Positions 33,860 through 46,010 of a DNA stretch of 64,000 bases are shown here, in pieces. Within the stretch, counting starts at the first letter, position 1. Every line of letters begins with the position of its first letter. The DNA comes from Cucumis sativus (lineage: Eukaryota > Streptophyta > Magnoliopsida > Cucurbitales > Cucurbitaceae), in the NCBI RefSeq assembly GCF_000004075.3, contig NC_026655.2:21375489-21439488 (forward strand), read 5' to 3'. The notes beneath the pieces are model-generated. The model was given only the letters and a program-made list of their open reading frames with translations. It made no database searches and was not told where the DNA came from. Made by a program: the position numbers and the translations under genes.

Positions 33860-35640
33860 TTATTATAATAATAAGAGGCTTTGAAGCGTGCAAGCCATTC
33901 TTCATCATCTTCTTCCTCAACTCAAACCCTAGACGTCGACCATTCACATTCTAGCCTCTCTTCCGCGTGAATCACCTTCTCTGTTCACCGCAATCCCAGA
34001 TAAAGACGAGAAGCGGTCTGATCCATCAACCAAGACGAAGCGTCCAACAAAATCGTCTGCACGCGTCGAACTTCCTTTTGGTGTAGCCATTCTGTCTGTC
34101 TTCGATCGCAGCCATTTCGCCCACATTCAGCGTAACTCAGCCAAAGGTCTCGCCCTCTCCCTTCAATTCATTTGGGTTTTTATATTCTGTCAAGCCATAC
34201 ATTGTTAAAACCGAGCAATCCAAGATCTGTCGTGATGAAGCCTCCCCTTGTTGTCTAAGCCACGTTCGGGATTTGCAAGCCAATTTCTCTCTGACAAAGT
34301 TGAAGGGATAGAAGTCCTACACAGCAGAATAAATTTAAACAAAACCATAACTCAAATTTGATTGGGATCTTAAAATACCATGCATCGAAAAATCAATTAT
34401 AAAAATTAAATTACAACTAAACATGCTTTAAAAAGAATACAAATAAGAGAAAACTCCAATATAGGGCGCCACCAGTTGGAGACTTCTCTAAGAATAAAAT
34501 TTTTAGTATCTACTAAAGCTCTAATATTGAGGCGCCACCACTTGGAGGCCTCTCAAAGAATAAAAATTTTGGTTTGTGGGAACCGAAGGTATGAAAAACA
34601 ATATGTTAAAAGAAAAAAAAAATTGTTATGAGAAAAAAAATTTATACAAAGTTACATAATACCAAAAGCACCTTCCTTCTATCATATCTTTACCTCCCTC
34701 TTCTTTAGTTGAAAAGGTAGTTAGAGAGAAAATGGGATAGGTGAAATCACCCACATTCCCAAAATAACTCCCTTAATAAGGGATTATTATTTTAATTAAT
34801 TAATTAATTAAATCATATTTAATTAATATTTTATTTAAATAATATTTAAATGTCAAATAACATGGTTTTAATTTAATTAGTTAAATTAAATTAAATTAAA
34901 TTAGACTATTAATTAATTCTTCAATTAATTAATTACTAAATTAAATATCTTACATTTATATCAATTCAAATTTGAATCATATTCAAATATAAAATTTCTT
35001 TCATAATTGGTTAGTATACCTTGTAGACAAGGTGTCATATAAGATCATCACATATTGTGTTTTTACAGTATCACTAGACTGATTAGGTGAATCTTACAAG
35101 ATCTCTAGACTGATTAACGTGTATCTTATGGGATCACAAGACTATTATGGTGCAAGGTATCTTCTAATAGGAAGTTAAAAGTTTTTATTCCTAACAGGAA
35201 CAGTAATGAATCTCTTATTAGGTACACTTTTATACTCACCATTTTTCATGTTGAACCTTTTCAGGCAAAGGTATTGTGAGAGGCAAACCAGCGAGGGACA
35301 AGAATGACTTGTGAATGTCATATGGAAACCTTTCAAATTCTTTCTTTAATGTTTTGCTTATTTTCAAGTTTTGTTGATTGTAATGAGTTTTATGTTTAAA
35401 ATTATTGTATGTATCATTTTCACTTAAAACATAAATACTTTTCTATTTTTATTTGAAATAGGGTCAAAACTAAGTTTTCTTTCATATTCATTTTTGAAAC
35501 AGATTTTATAATCTCTTGTATTTTAACTATTTGATTTGGTATCTTATGAATGGAAGTTTTTTTTTATTTGTTTTGATATGTATTTTTTTTATTTGTTAAA
35601 GTAATGATCTAAGCTAGTTTTATTATAGTATGGTTGTTAT
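33860..35640 (+). mobile_element. Ty3/gypsy LTR, interrupted, related to 1-2037
   Basis: A GC- and C/T-rich 5' portion (33890-34300) resembles the first LTR in composition. The 3' portion (about 35000-35640) is related to 1440-2037, including the ggcaaaccagcgaggg block. Between them, 34310-34990 looks unrelated and carries two copies of a ggcgccacca-ttgga block (about 34466 and 34530), possibly an insertion. It looks broken. The 5' boundary is uncertain. Confidence 0.55.
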
Positions 35641-35930
35641 AGTTGTTATCAGAGCATAAGTTTTAGGTTCGGTAGACTGACTTATGATGTGAATCTTTAT
35701 TTTTTTGTCTATATGGCTATTACGGTTCTTCGTCACTCGTCAGGTATGTTATTAAGATATAAGTTTATGTTTATGTACATGACCTTGCATGTATTAAACT
35801 ATAATAGCTTGAATGGTACGATTTAATGGTGAAATTTAGAAGAAAAAAAATATCCCCACATAGGAGGTACTCGAAGGGGTGGTCGAGGAGGCAGAAAACT
35901 AGGATGTAATCAACCTAATGGATTGTTTTG
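35641..35930 (+). mobile_element. Primer-binding site and start of gag, Ty3/gypsy remnant
   Basis: Directly after the LTR, ttatcagagc matches most of the TGGTATCAGAGC initiator-Met primer site. About 210 bp on, a Gly/Arg-rich stretch (35862-35900) resembles the beginning of gag in chromovirus-type Ty3/gypsy elements. Nothing further of the element is recognisable before the metallothionein unit begins. Confidence 0.5.
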
Positions 35931-36748
35931 TGACTAAACATCTAAGAAATAAGTTATGTCTGCATGGTTTTAAAGAGAACTAAATACATGGTTAAGTTCA
36001 GATATATACCAAGTATATTGAATTGTGTCTGCAATTGAGATATTGGAGAAGGAACAAAGAAAACCTTAGTGTGTTTTCAATCCCAAGCACCGCCTTCGAT
36101 CTAAAATGGACTTCGGGGAAGATGCTTGGGCTTGATCAACCTTAGCCAAAAACATGAAATTGAACATGATGACCTTTGACTCAATAACCATTGGCTCTGA
36201 AATTCAAGTACACAAGCTAAGGTTAGGTTTCTCTATAAGTACATCGTTATAACTTGATTTGTGCTAACTTGAGTTCTATGGTAACTTGAATTCTACTTTC
36301 AAACTCTTTTGGCTACATTTTCACTCACCAACTAGTTATTTTGTGCATATTATTTCTTTTGCATCACATTCTTCTCCACTTTAAACAAATTCACATATGG
36401 AATATCACGTAAAAGTGTAGGTTTTTTCCTATCCAAAATTTTTTAGAAGAAAAAAATTTAACCATAGTTGAATTTTATTATTGTTTTTATTTAATAAAGT
36501 TTGCTTTTCTTGATCTTATCACCAAGTTGAATTAAAAAATATAATGTGTATGGCAGGTTGTGAAAGTAAACAAACAGCCATAATAATAATAATACAACAA
36601 CTCTATTCTATTGATGGAGAAATATATATAATCAAACTTTACATGAGCTTGAGTTAATTAGGGTGATTATCATTTGATTATCTAATTAATAACTAAAAAA
36701 CGAAGATGTAGTAAAGATGATAAAATCAAGGAAGCTTAGGAACACGTC

Positions 36749-36804
36749 CACGTGTATGGTGGAGATATTGATATATATTGGGTATCTCAAAACCTCTATA
36801 AATA
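36749..36804 (+). promoter_or_regulatory. G-box and TATA box, metallothionein 2
   Basis: CACGTG lies at 36749-36754 and TATAAATA at 36797-36804, with the same spacing as copy 1. Confidence 0.7.
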
Positions 36805-36896
36805 GAGAAGAAGAATTACACTCCAAATCAAAACACAGCAAAAGTTTAAGCTTTGAGAAAATTAAAATTAATTTTAAGTTTGTGAAAGAGAGAAAA

Positions 36897-37184
36897 ATGG
36901 CTTCTGGATGCAAATGTGGTGACAATTGCTCATGTGGAGATAACTGCAACTGCCAATCAGGGTCCATCATCCTCAAGCAGTAAGTAATAAGTTTTTCTAG
37001 TGTTGTTTTAGAATTAAGTATATGGTTAAATATGAATAAATATTCAAAACTAATTATTATATATGTGTATATATCAACGTTATGTTGAATGAAATAATAA
37101 TTTAGAAAATGGTTTGATTGAGAATGCAGAAGTGGATGCAGCTGTGGGGATGGCTGCTCATGTGACCCATGCAGCTGCAAGTGA
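36897..37184 (+). CDS. Type 1 metallothionein, copy 2
   Basis: This is a two-exon gene (36897-36979, intron 36980-37129, 37130-37184) encoding 45 residues. It differs from copy 1 by Asn for Ser at residue 16, Gly for Ser at 36 and Ser for Gly at 43. All twelve cysteines and both splice sites are unchanged, including the dual cagaag acceptor. The promoter, 5' UTR and intron are almost identical to copy 1, pointing to a recent tandem duplication or gene conversion. The role is metal binding and buffering, as for copy 1. Confidence 0.9.
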
Positions 37185-37189
37185 GCCAT

Positions 37190-37940
37190 GAGAAGGATGT
37201 ATAAAACCCTTAAACACAACAAAAGTGCTTCTCCATGCAATAAATTGATGAATATGTGATCAATCTGCAAACTTTTTTTTCTTTATCCTGCTTTATTTGA
37301 TAAAATCAAATATGGTTAAATTGGCTTTGAAACTCCATGTTCATATGGAATTGGGTTTTCTATGGCTTATTGAAATTTAGTATGAACTATGTACTATTTC
37401 TTGGTTGTGTGGGGAAACTTAGGGCTGATAATATTCATCAAAAGTTTCAAGTTTGTGTTTGAATTTGTGTTCTATATGAATATTTGGTTGTCGTGTCATC
37501 TTCGTATTTATAATTCTTCACTCATCTTCGATCATTCTCTAATTTGCTTTATTACAAAATTAGTTAACTTTGAAGTTGTTAGATTGACATTATCTTATAT
37601 TTTTAGACTATATGATTTATCAATCTTAGTATATCTCATTAATTTAAAATTTTTCGATCCGTCCACTACACAATGGTTATTATAAATCTCATACGTTGGA
37701 ACTTGAAACTTTAATTCTTTGTTCAACTACTAACTTTTTGTTATCCGTAAAGGGTACTAATTTTCGTAATAAAGTTGACAAAAAACCTACCAACACGGCT
37801 AATGTATGTAATTACTCTCTTTGAGCATATAAGTTTAATGCCTAATTTCAATTTTGGTATTCCTATTTAGATTTGAAAACTTAGAAATGAACTACGCCAA
37901 TGTTTTTGTATGCACCAGGTAGATTTTGTAGATTTGTGAG
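37190..37940. other. 3' flank of metallothionein 2
   Basis: This contains the 3' UTR and sequence co-linear with the flank of copy 3 up to the hAT-like insertion. No further gene was seen. Confidence 0.5.
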
Positions 37941-38163
37941 TAGGAATGAGCATGATAGACCAAAAAACTCGAGTCGACCAACCGAATCGAAGGTGGTTGA
38001 TCAAAATTAAAGATAAGTTAATTTGATAGGTGTTGATTTAGAAAAATCCAAACTGACAATATTTTTTAAAATTCTCAAAGGCTTAAACCGACCATGTCGG
38101 TTTGTACTCCATGCAGTGTAGGTTATGTCTAAAAACTTATCCGATCGATTGATACTCCCCCTA
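37941..38163. mobile_element. hAT-like MITE next to metallothionein 2
   Basis: The ends are TAGGAATGAGCATG and the inverse of TAGGGGGAGTATCA. The flanks TTTGTGAG (37933-37940) and TTTATAAG (38164-38171) form a decayed 8-bp target duplication. It is non-coding. A copy with the same flanks lies at 42623-42910. Confidence 0.65.
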
Positions 38164-40690
38164 TTTATAAGTATTTCATCTCTTGAATTAACTTAAATTC
38201 TCACTGCTATAAATTTCGTCGATTTTTTTCTATATTTTATAAATAATTTCTTCCTTTTTTATTCATTAGGGTTTACAATGTAAATTATTTAATTGTAAAA
38301 AATAGCAAATTCGACAAAATATTTACAAGACAACAAAATTTCAGATTTTATCAATAATAAACATTTGATAGCCAGTGATGTTTTTCTATTAGTGGCATTG
38401 ATAGTCAATGATAAAAGTCTATCACTAACTATCATGGATAAAATTCAAAAATTTTGCTACAGCTTAAATTTTTTTAATTTATTTGTTATTTTTAAAAGAG
38501 TCCCAATTTAACAAGGATTTGAAACCATTTTAAAAATTAAATATTCAAAGATTTTACTAATATAATTCATAATGTTTTTTTTTTTTTTTTTTTGATAAAA
38601 AGTTAATAAGTTAATGGGGTCACATAAAAGATTTCATAAAATTAAATTTAAAATTTATATATTCACCACCCTAAAAGATTTTTGTTTTATTATAGAAAAA
38701 TAAATCTAACAGATTTAATTAATATTCACCCGTGGGAGAATTACCATTAAAATAAATAAATAATAAAATATAAAATATTTGACTAAATATTTACAACATA
38801 TAGTTAAAAAGATTCTATTAACGATAGACACCCGTATTCTTTTCTAAATTACATTTTATAAAAGTTTATCCATTTTTATTATTTATAAAATTTAAAATTT
38901 TAAGTTAAAATTTTTATTTTATTTTGGATTAGAATTTTCTCTTAAATCTTCCCTCCACTTTCTTCCTTCTTTTTAAAATAGAGTAGAGTTTGTCAATTTT
39001 CCGTGCAAAAGAATAAAAAGGCAATACTTTTGTTCATATAGAAAATAAAATTTAAGATTTATATCATTTTAGATAAAAAATTATTTAAATATTTGTTTTA
39101 TTTAACATGTAATACCAAATTTAGTCTGTTTGGATTGAATTAAGAAAAGTTGTTTTTCAAAAAAATTATTTTTTATTTAAACTCTTGTTTTTAAAAATGA
39201 TTTAAAATACATTTAAAAATCTATTTTGAATATTTTCCAAACACTTTAGTATTTTTTTAAAATAACTTATTTTCTAAATTAAAAACTTAAAAATATAATT
39301 TAAACGCACGTTAATATTACAAGTATTTTTTAGAAAACCATAACGATGCATGATAATTTTATTTTCATTATTTAAATTTATCTTTAATTTTAAAATATTA
39401 ATTATTATTGTATTCAAAAGATTATAATTAATATACTTTATGAAAAAATTTAATTGATATATTTTTAATTTATTGTTTAAATTCTCAAAGCTTTAGGGTG
39501 AATTTGATATTATTTTCTAAAATAAATTATACATTGTTCAAATTAAATTTAATAGCCAACATTATAGTTTAATTTAAATAAATTTATACCAATTTCAAAT
39601 TTTGTGATCTGATCTCATATATAAAAATATAACATTGATTTGTGTTAACTTTCGATTAATTAATTTGTCATTGTTATCATTCGAAGTATTGTATTATATT
39701 AAATATAAAATGATTGAAAATTTAATAACAACTAAGTACAATCAATCAAATTATTTCAAATGTATTAATAAAGAAAATTAACACTAGGGATTAAAATTAA
39801 TAGACATTAGTAAAGTAACAAAAAAAAAAAAAGCTTGAAAAAGTCTATATAAACTGGATAGAAGCTAAATTTTAAAATTAAATCCAAAGAAAATGTAACA
39901 TTTTAAAACTTCAGGATAAATATATAAATTGAACTCAAAAGTACAAGTAGAAAAATCTATACTTTTAAAACTTAATAATAGTAGATAAAATAAAAGTTCT
40001 ACACAAAATTTGTGGTACTGCTCTCTGACAAAAAAAAAAACTTATATTATAAAATAAAGACTTAGTTTAATTGATTATTAGACCAATTGATGTTGAAACT
40101 TTCTATCAATGCCAAAAGGATAAGACGAAAATGAGAGAAAACTTTGTTATACATATTTGAAAAAAATTATAAATTAAATAAAATGTCAAAATCAATTAGT
40201 CGTGGACACTATGTGTATATATATATATAATTTTCTTGGTCTTCTTGTCAATTAGATACAAATTGAAATAGAGTGTTATGTAGGTTGTAGCACCATATTT
40301 CATGCCTTCTACCATACATTAATGTATATATCATTATTTATGCATTTCCTTTTGTCAACTATATCCAAATATATAATGCATTTTTATTGTCCATTCAAAT
40401 TGAAAACATCATGCACTATAAAATATCAATTATTACCAATTTCAAACCTAATTAATTGTTTGATCTTTTAACTCTTTACAATGTTACAACCATTAAACTA
40501 GAAAAACTTACGTCATTATATTTGAATCGTTGAGACAAAAATTAACTATGTAATTGTTTGCAAAAGATTATACTTAGAAACATATGAATAGAGAGGTATC
40601 CTACGTCTATGTCCTACTAAATTGCATAAATAACATCTCTTATTATTGTTATGGATGATTTTGTAGTATAATTGGCAAAACAACTGCAAC
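38164..40690. other. Gene-free AT-rich region
   Basis: No gene was seen. It holds a dispersed AT-rich repeat with tatcactaactatc-type motifs (about 38285-38510), a poly-T run (about 38576-38593), and at 40210-40460 a block matching 30960-31180. Confidence 0.5.
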
Positions 40691-41388
40691 AAGATTAAGA
40701 TCAAAATAACAAGATTTAGGCCAAATAACACCTAGCTTAAAGAAGATGGTTGGTTAGTTTGGGTTAAACCCCTAACTAGTGTGCTCGATCTCAAGTATCG
40801 CCTTAGAAATAAAATGGATTTAGGAAAAGATGTTTGGGCTTGACAAACTCTAGCCAAACATGAAATTGGCCGACGTTCTTACCTTTGACTCAATAATTAT
40901 TGGGTCTAAAATCCTAGGGAACAACCTAGGTTAAGTTTCTCTTGAACTCTTTAGACTACTTTTTCACTCACTAACTAGTTATTATTGTACATGTTTTTTC
41001 TTTTGCATCAAGTCTCCAATTATTTAAACAAATTCACTTCTGAAATATCACATAACAGTTAGGTATGGTAAATTTTTTCTCTCAAATTTGACATCAACCA
41101 CTATTATTAATATATATTATTATGTAATATTTACAAAAGAAAAAAAAAACCAACCATAGTTGAATTTTATTATTGTTTTTATTTATTGTTTGCTTTTGTT
41201 GTTCTCATCGCCGAGTTGAATTTAGACAATATAATAATAATAATAATACAACACCTCTATTCTATTGATGGAGAAATATAATCAACATTACATGAGATTG
41301 AGTTATTAGGATGATTATCTAATGAATAAATAACTATAAAACAAGGAGATAGTAAAGATGATAAAATCAAGGAAGCTTAAGATCCGTC

Positions 41389-41444
41389 CACGTGGACGGT
41401 GGAGATATTGATATATATTGTGTACCTCAAAACCTCTATAAATA
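41389..41444 (+). promoter_or_regulatory. G-box and TATA box, metallothionein 3
   Basis: CACGTG lies at 41389-41394, here within the perfect palindrome CCACGTGG, and TATAAATA at 41437-41444. Confidence 0.7.
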
Positions 41445-41536
41445 GAGAAGAAGAATTACACTCCAAATCAAAACACAGCAAAAGTTTAAGCTTTGAGAAA
41501 ATTAAAATTAATTTTAAGTTTGTGAAAGAGAGAAAA

Positions 41537-41825
41537 ATGGCTTCTGGATGCAAATGTGGTGACAATTGCTCATGTGGAGATAGCTGCAACTGCCAATCAG
41601 GGTCCGTCATCCTCAAGCAGTAAGTAATAAGTTTTTCTAGTGTTGTTTTAGAATTAAGTATATGGTTAAATATGAATAAAAAACTCAAAACTAAGTATTA
41701 TATATGAGTATATATCAAAGTTATATTGAATGAAATAATAATTTAGAAAATGGTTTGATTGAGAATGCAGAAGTGGATGCAGCTGTGGGGATAGCTGCTC
41801 ATGTGACCCATGCAGCTGCAAATGA
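41537..41825 (+). CDS. Type 1 metallothionein, copy 3
   Basis: This is a two-exon gene (41537-41619, intron 41620-41770, 41771-41825) encoding 45 residues. It differs from copy 1 by Val for Ile at residue 24 and Ser for Gly at 43; all twelve cysteines are kept. The intron has one extra base and a few changes but the same GTAAGT donor and dual acceptor. Its flanks match copy 2 further than copy 1, including a shared hAT-like insertion downstream, so copies 2 and 3 share the more recent history there. The family role is cytosolic metal chelation. Confidence 0.9.
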
Positions 41826-41829
41826 GCTA

Positions 41830-42622
41830 TGAGAAAGATGGATAAAACCCCTAAACACAACAAAAGCTTCTTCTTCATGCAATAAATTGATGAATATGAT
41901 CAATCTACAAACTTTGTTTTTCTTTTCTTTATCCTTCTTTGTTTGATGAAAATCAAATATTGTTAAATTGGCTTTGAAACTCCAAGTTCATATGGATTTG
42001 GTTTTTCTATCGCTTCTTGAAATTTAGTGTGAACTATGTACTATTGCTTTGTTGTGGGTTGGGGAGCTCAAGGTTGATAATATATATTCATCAAAAGTTT
42101 TAAGTTTGTGTTTGAACTCGTGTAATATGAATATTTGGTTTTCAGTATACTCTTCGTACTTTTAACTCTTTACTCTTTCTCGATCATCTTCTAATTCACG
42201 TAATTAAAAAATTTGTTTGTATAGTTTGAAAGTGTAAAGTTGATGTTATCTTTCATTTCCAGACTATATGATTTATCAATCTCTTAGTATATCATTAAAT
42301 GATTATAGAACAATTTTAAAATTCTTGAGTCAGTTCGCTACAAAATACTCTTTATAAATCTCATACCTTCAAACTTTAAAATTTCAACTTTGTTCAACTA
42401 CTAATTTATAAAGGATTCTAGTTTTCCTAATAAAGTGGGAAAAATCTTACCTAGATGTGTGGACAATAAGTGGTTTAATTTGTGTAATTACTCTCTTTGG
42501 GCACATCTTAAGTTTAATGCCTAAATTTAATTTTGGTATTTCCTATATTAAGATTTGAAAACTTAGAAATGGACTTTGGTTCTGTTTATATACACCATGT
42601 CTATACGGTGTAGATTTGTGAG
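41830..42622. other. 3' flank of metallothionein 3
   Basis: This contains the 3' UTR with caataaattga, then sequence co-linear with 37190-37940. No gene was seen. Confidence 0.5.
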
Positions 42623-42641
42623 AAGGAATAAACATGATAGA

Positions 42642-42681
<40 letters not shown>

Positions 42682-42910
42682 TAGTCGACCAAATGAACCA
42701 AACGTGGTTGAGAGGTTTAATAGGTGTCGATTTAGAAAAAAAATCCAAACGGACAACATTTTTTAAAAAATCTTAAATGCTTAAACAGACTTATTAGCAT
42801 GTACTCCTTCGTGGTCGAGATCAGTTTAAATATTTACTAAATTGCTCATAGCCAGTTTAATGTTGATTTGGTCTAAAAACAGACTCTTATTCATTGATTT
42901 TTGTCCCTTA
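42623..42910. mobile_element. hAT-like MITE next to metallothionein 3
   Basis: This is the counterpart of 37941-38163 at the same position relative to the gene, with the same flanks TTTGTGAG and TTTATAAG. It contains a run of 37 A residues (42643-42679) absent from the other copy. Confidence 0.65.
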
Positions 42911-43900
42911 TTTATAAGTATCTTCATCTTTTGAAAATTAACTAAATTCTATATTTATAGAATCTTATCAATCAAATTAAACATAGTTTTAGTGTCCTAG
43001 TACTTATATAACATCAATTTTGGAGTAAAGAAAAGAATGAGAGGTAATTGTTTGCTCATGATATTCACAACGTAAACAATTAATAAAATATATAAAATCG
43101 ATATTTTTTTAGTTAATAACTAATCATTCCATGAAATAGTTAATAAAGATTTCATAAACCAAATTTTTTAAAATGTGAACTTTTAAAAATAGTATATTTT
43201 ACAAAATATTTACCATTTATACCAAATTCTATCACTGATAGTCATGGTGATAAAAAAATTTAAAATTTTGTTGTAACTTGTAATTATTTTAATTTATTTT
43301 GCTATTTTTAAAAATACTCAAATTTAAAATTTATGCATTAGTCGCCCTAGGAACATTTTTGTTTTATTATTTGGAAAGAAATCTAATGGATTTAATACTT
43401 GCTTAGGTAGTAGGGACGATTACAATTAAAAAACTAAAATGAGCAATGAAACTAAAACTAATTTTAAAAATACAAAAACCAAGTCAAATATGGAGATAAT
43501 TAGTATAAGTATAATTTAATTAACGAAAAAATAAGTATAGCCACCCTCCTAATCTCATCTAATCTCATTTAACTTATTTTCTTAAAACATTGAAAAGAAG
43601 AAGGTATCATTTCATTTCTACAATAGATGGATAAACCAAAAATATAAATCAAAATAAGATTGATTCAATAGTATTGTCTAACATGACTTCCGTCTCTAGA
43701 GGTTGAAAGTTTCTAACTCACTCACGTCATGTTTGCACTCCTAATATGTACTAAAAAACACTCCTAATGGGTTTTTTTAATAGACTAAATACAGATAAAT
43801 TTGAATAACAATAAAATGAGCATTTGAATTTAGTAATTGAGAGGTAGAGTAAAGATTGTGATTTGATTTTAAAAGAAATTTCATGAGAGATAATGAAGGG
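42911..43900. other. Gene-free AT-rich region
   Basis: No gene was seen. A dispersed AT-rich repeat copy lies at about 43187-43320. Confidence 0.5.
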
Positions 43901-43918
43901 TAACAGCTAGGAACCATC

Positions 43919-43970
43919 CACGTGTACGGTGGATATTCATCAATTTGGTCTTCCATGAGACTATATTATA
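43919..43970 (+). promoter_or_regulatory. G-box and TATA-like box, metallothionein 4
   Basis: CACGTG lies at 43919-43924 in a context shared with copies 1-3 (ccacgtgtacggtgga). A TATATTATA box lies at 43962-43970, 79 bp before the start codon. Confidence 0.65.
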
Positions 43971-44048
43971 GAGAACCCAAAACACAAAAATACTTCACAA
44001 TCACATACTGCTTTGGAAAGATTTTGATCCCAAAACTTTGGAAACAAA

Positions 44049-45032
44049 ATGACTTCTGGTTGCAAGTGTGGTGAAAATTGCTCGTGTGGAGATAGTTGCA
44101 ATTGCCTCTTGGGGTATTTTTGTTTGTTTTTAATATCTACTTTTTATTACGATTTTTTTTTAAGTTTTCATATCAAGTTTTGAAATCTAAAACTTTGTAT
44201 GATAACGGTTTCATTAATCGCTTCCGATATTTTAAATTTGTATTTGCCTCTTTTCATCTTTTTTCATTTAGAGTTTCTAGTTTTTCAAGGTTAGTTATAA
44301 ATAAATTGAAAACATTCCTAAAAACATTAATAACAAAACATACAAATTTATGTACCTAATATTCTAAATCTAAATGATCATTGATTTAGGTTTAATTAAA
44401 AATGTTTTTAAAAAATTATATTTGGATAAGTTTTTTAAAAGTTAAGAAAGCCATCAGAATTTCTAGGAAAGAATTATAGTTTTGAAAATTTCAAAACTAA
44501 ATAGTTGTCAACAACCTTTAAAATATTCATTTTTATTTTCTAAATTTGTTTATTGAATTCAAATTTTTAGGGAAGAAACAAGTTTTCAATATGAAAATCC
44601 AATAGTTTAATTTGTCAAAAGACAATTTTTACAAGTACAATTGTTTTAAAGAAGAAAATCTATTGGAAATATTCTTAAATATAATTAAATTTTATTATCT
44701 ATTAAAGATCGCTACAATAAATCGCAATAATTTATTTGTTCTTTCCTCTTATATAGCAGGTGAATATCGAACTTTATTTATTTACATATTTTATTAATTA
44801 TTTCTCTAAAAAATCTTCGTAGGACCATCAAGGGGGCCACCTCCCTAATCAACATGTACGTAAATTAAATGATTTCACTAAGTTACTTTTAATTTCTTTT
44901 ATTAAATTCCTTTAAACAGATCAATATACTATGGTAGTATTAGAAATTTTTTTATTGAAAATCGTGAACAGGAATCATGGTTGCAGCTGCTGTGACAGTA
45001 GCTGCTCGTGCGACACATGTGATTGTTGTTGA
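44049..45032 (+). CDS. Divergent metallothionein, copy 4, probably three exons
   Basis: Exon 1 (44049-44113) encodes MTSGCKCGENC and the rest of a six-Cys cluster. The last exon (44972-45032) encodes an eight-Cys cluster with two CC pairs, ending DCC. Between them, 44823-44855 has an AG acceptor, a GTACGT donor and an open, Cys-free 33-nt stretch in matching phase. Including it gives 52 residues and skipping it gives 41, both in frame. The first intron is 709 bp, much longer than in copies 1-3. The N-terminal cluster and promoter show common ancestry with copies 1-3. The C-terminal cluster is reorganised, with 14 Cys in total against 12. By family it is a metal-binding protein. The middle exon is inferred. 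Confidence 0.78.
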
Positions 45033-45039
45033 TGAGCTC

Positions 45040-46010
45040 TTGCAGAGATGAATGAAGCCCTTAAACAACAAAGCTCTCTGAAATGGAATAAAATTATGTG
45101 ACAATATCCAACAACAAAAAAAATAATTGTGTTTTTGGCTTCTTGTGTTTTTGCACTTTGTTTGAAATCAGTGTGTGAAAGAACTATGTAATAGCTTTGT
45201 TGTGGGCTATGTGTGGGTTGTTGTTTTATATAATCAAAGTTGCTACAAATATGTGTTTGGAGTATTGTGTGCAGTGAAAATTTGGTTTAATAATGAGTAT
45301 TTATGTCAAGATTAGGACTAAAGTGACTCGTCAATGATAGTATGACATTTTTTTAATCTTTCGAGTGAAACAAAAGACAAAACTATAGGTTATATTTCAC
45401 TCGAAATCAAAACTAAAATTTATGTTCAAAATAGACAATATCATACAATTTTAGTATTAAATGAGAATATCATACATACTCATCCATTAAATCCGATATC
45501 AATGTCGAAACCCTAATATCAACCAATATTTAATCATTGAACAGTATCATTTTGTGATTGGCTTCACAGTAGCATTATAGGTCATGATTGTGATTGGTGT
45601 TATATATAGATTCATTCAGACTTGGGTGTCAATATGTTATGTTTAGCTTAAAAGACAAAAAGGAAGGAAAATCGCTTTCTTAAAAGCTTAACCAATACTT
45701 TTGTACCTTATAACAATGAAACTACAGCTGCGATTACAGCCTCAACAAAACATGTGGCTCTCATAATGAAGAAATAAGATATTTGTATTACTCTATTTTC
45801 TCTTTTTCTTCACATTTTTGAGGCTGCAACTCTAAGGAGAGACTAATAACACAAAGCTGATTATTCTGCAAAAACAAAATGAAAAAAGTTTCAATATATT
45901 GTTACATTAACATTCTGATGTTATTTCTTATAAACAGGACATGATTCACCATACCTTTTGCTCGAGGTTTACAAGGAACGGGACATGAAAATGCTTGGTA
46001 AACCTCGGTG
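45040..46010. other. Intergenic region between metallothionein 4 and OEP16
   Basis: This holds the 3' UTR of metallothionein 4 (aataaaatt near 45087) and the convergent 3' region of the OEP16-type gene. No further gene was seen. Confidence 0.5.

Noticed and set aside
42563-42776. Lys-rich and Phe-rich frames across the A-run
   Set aside because: Product of the 37-base A-run inside the hAT-like element.
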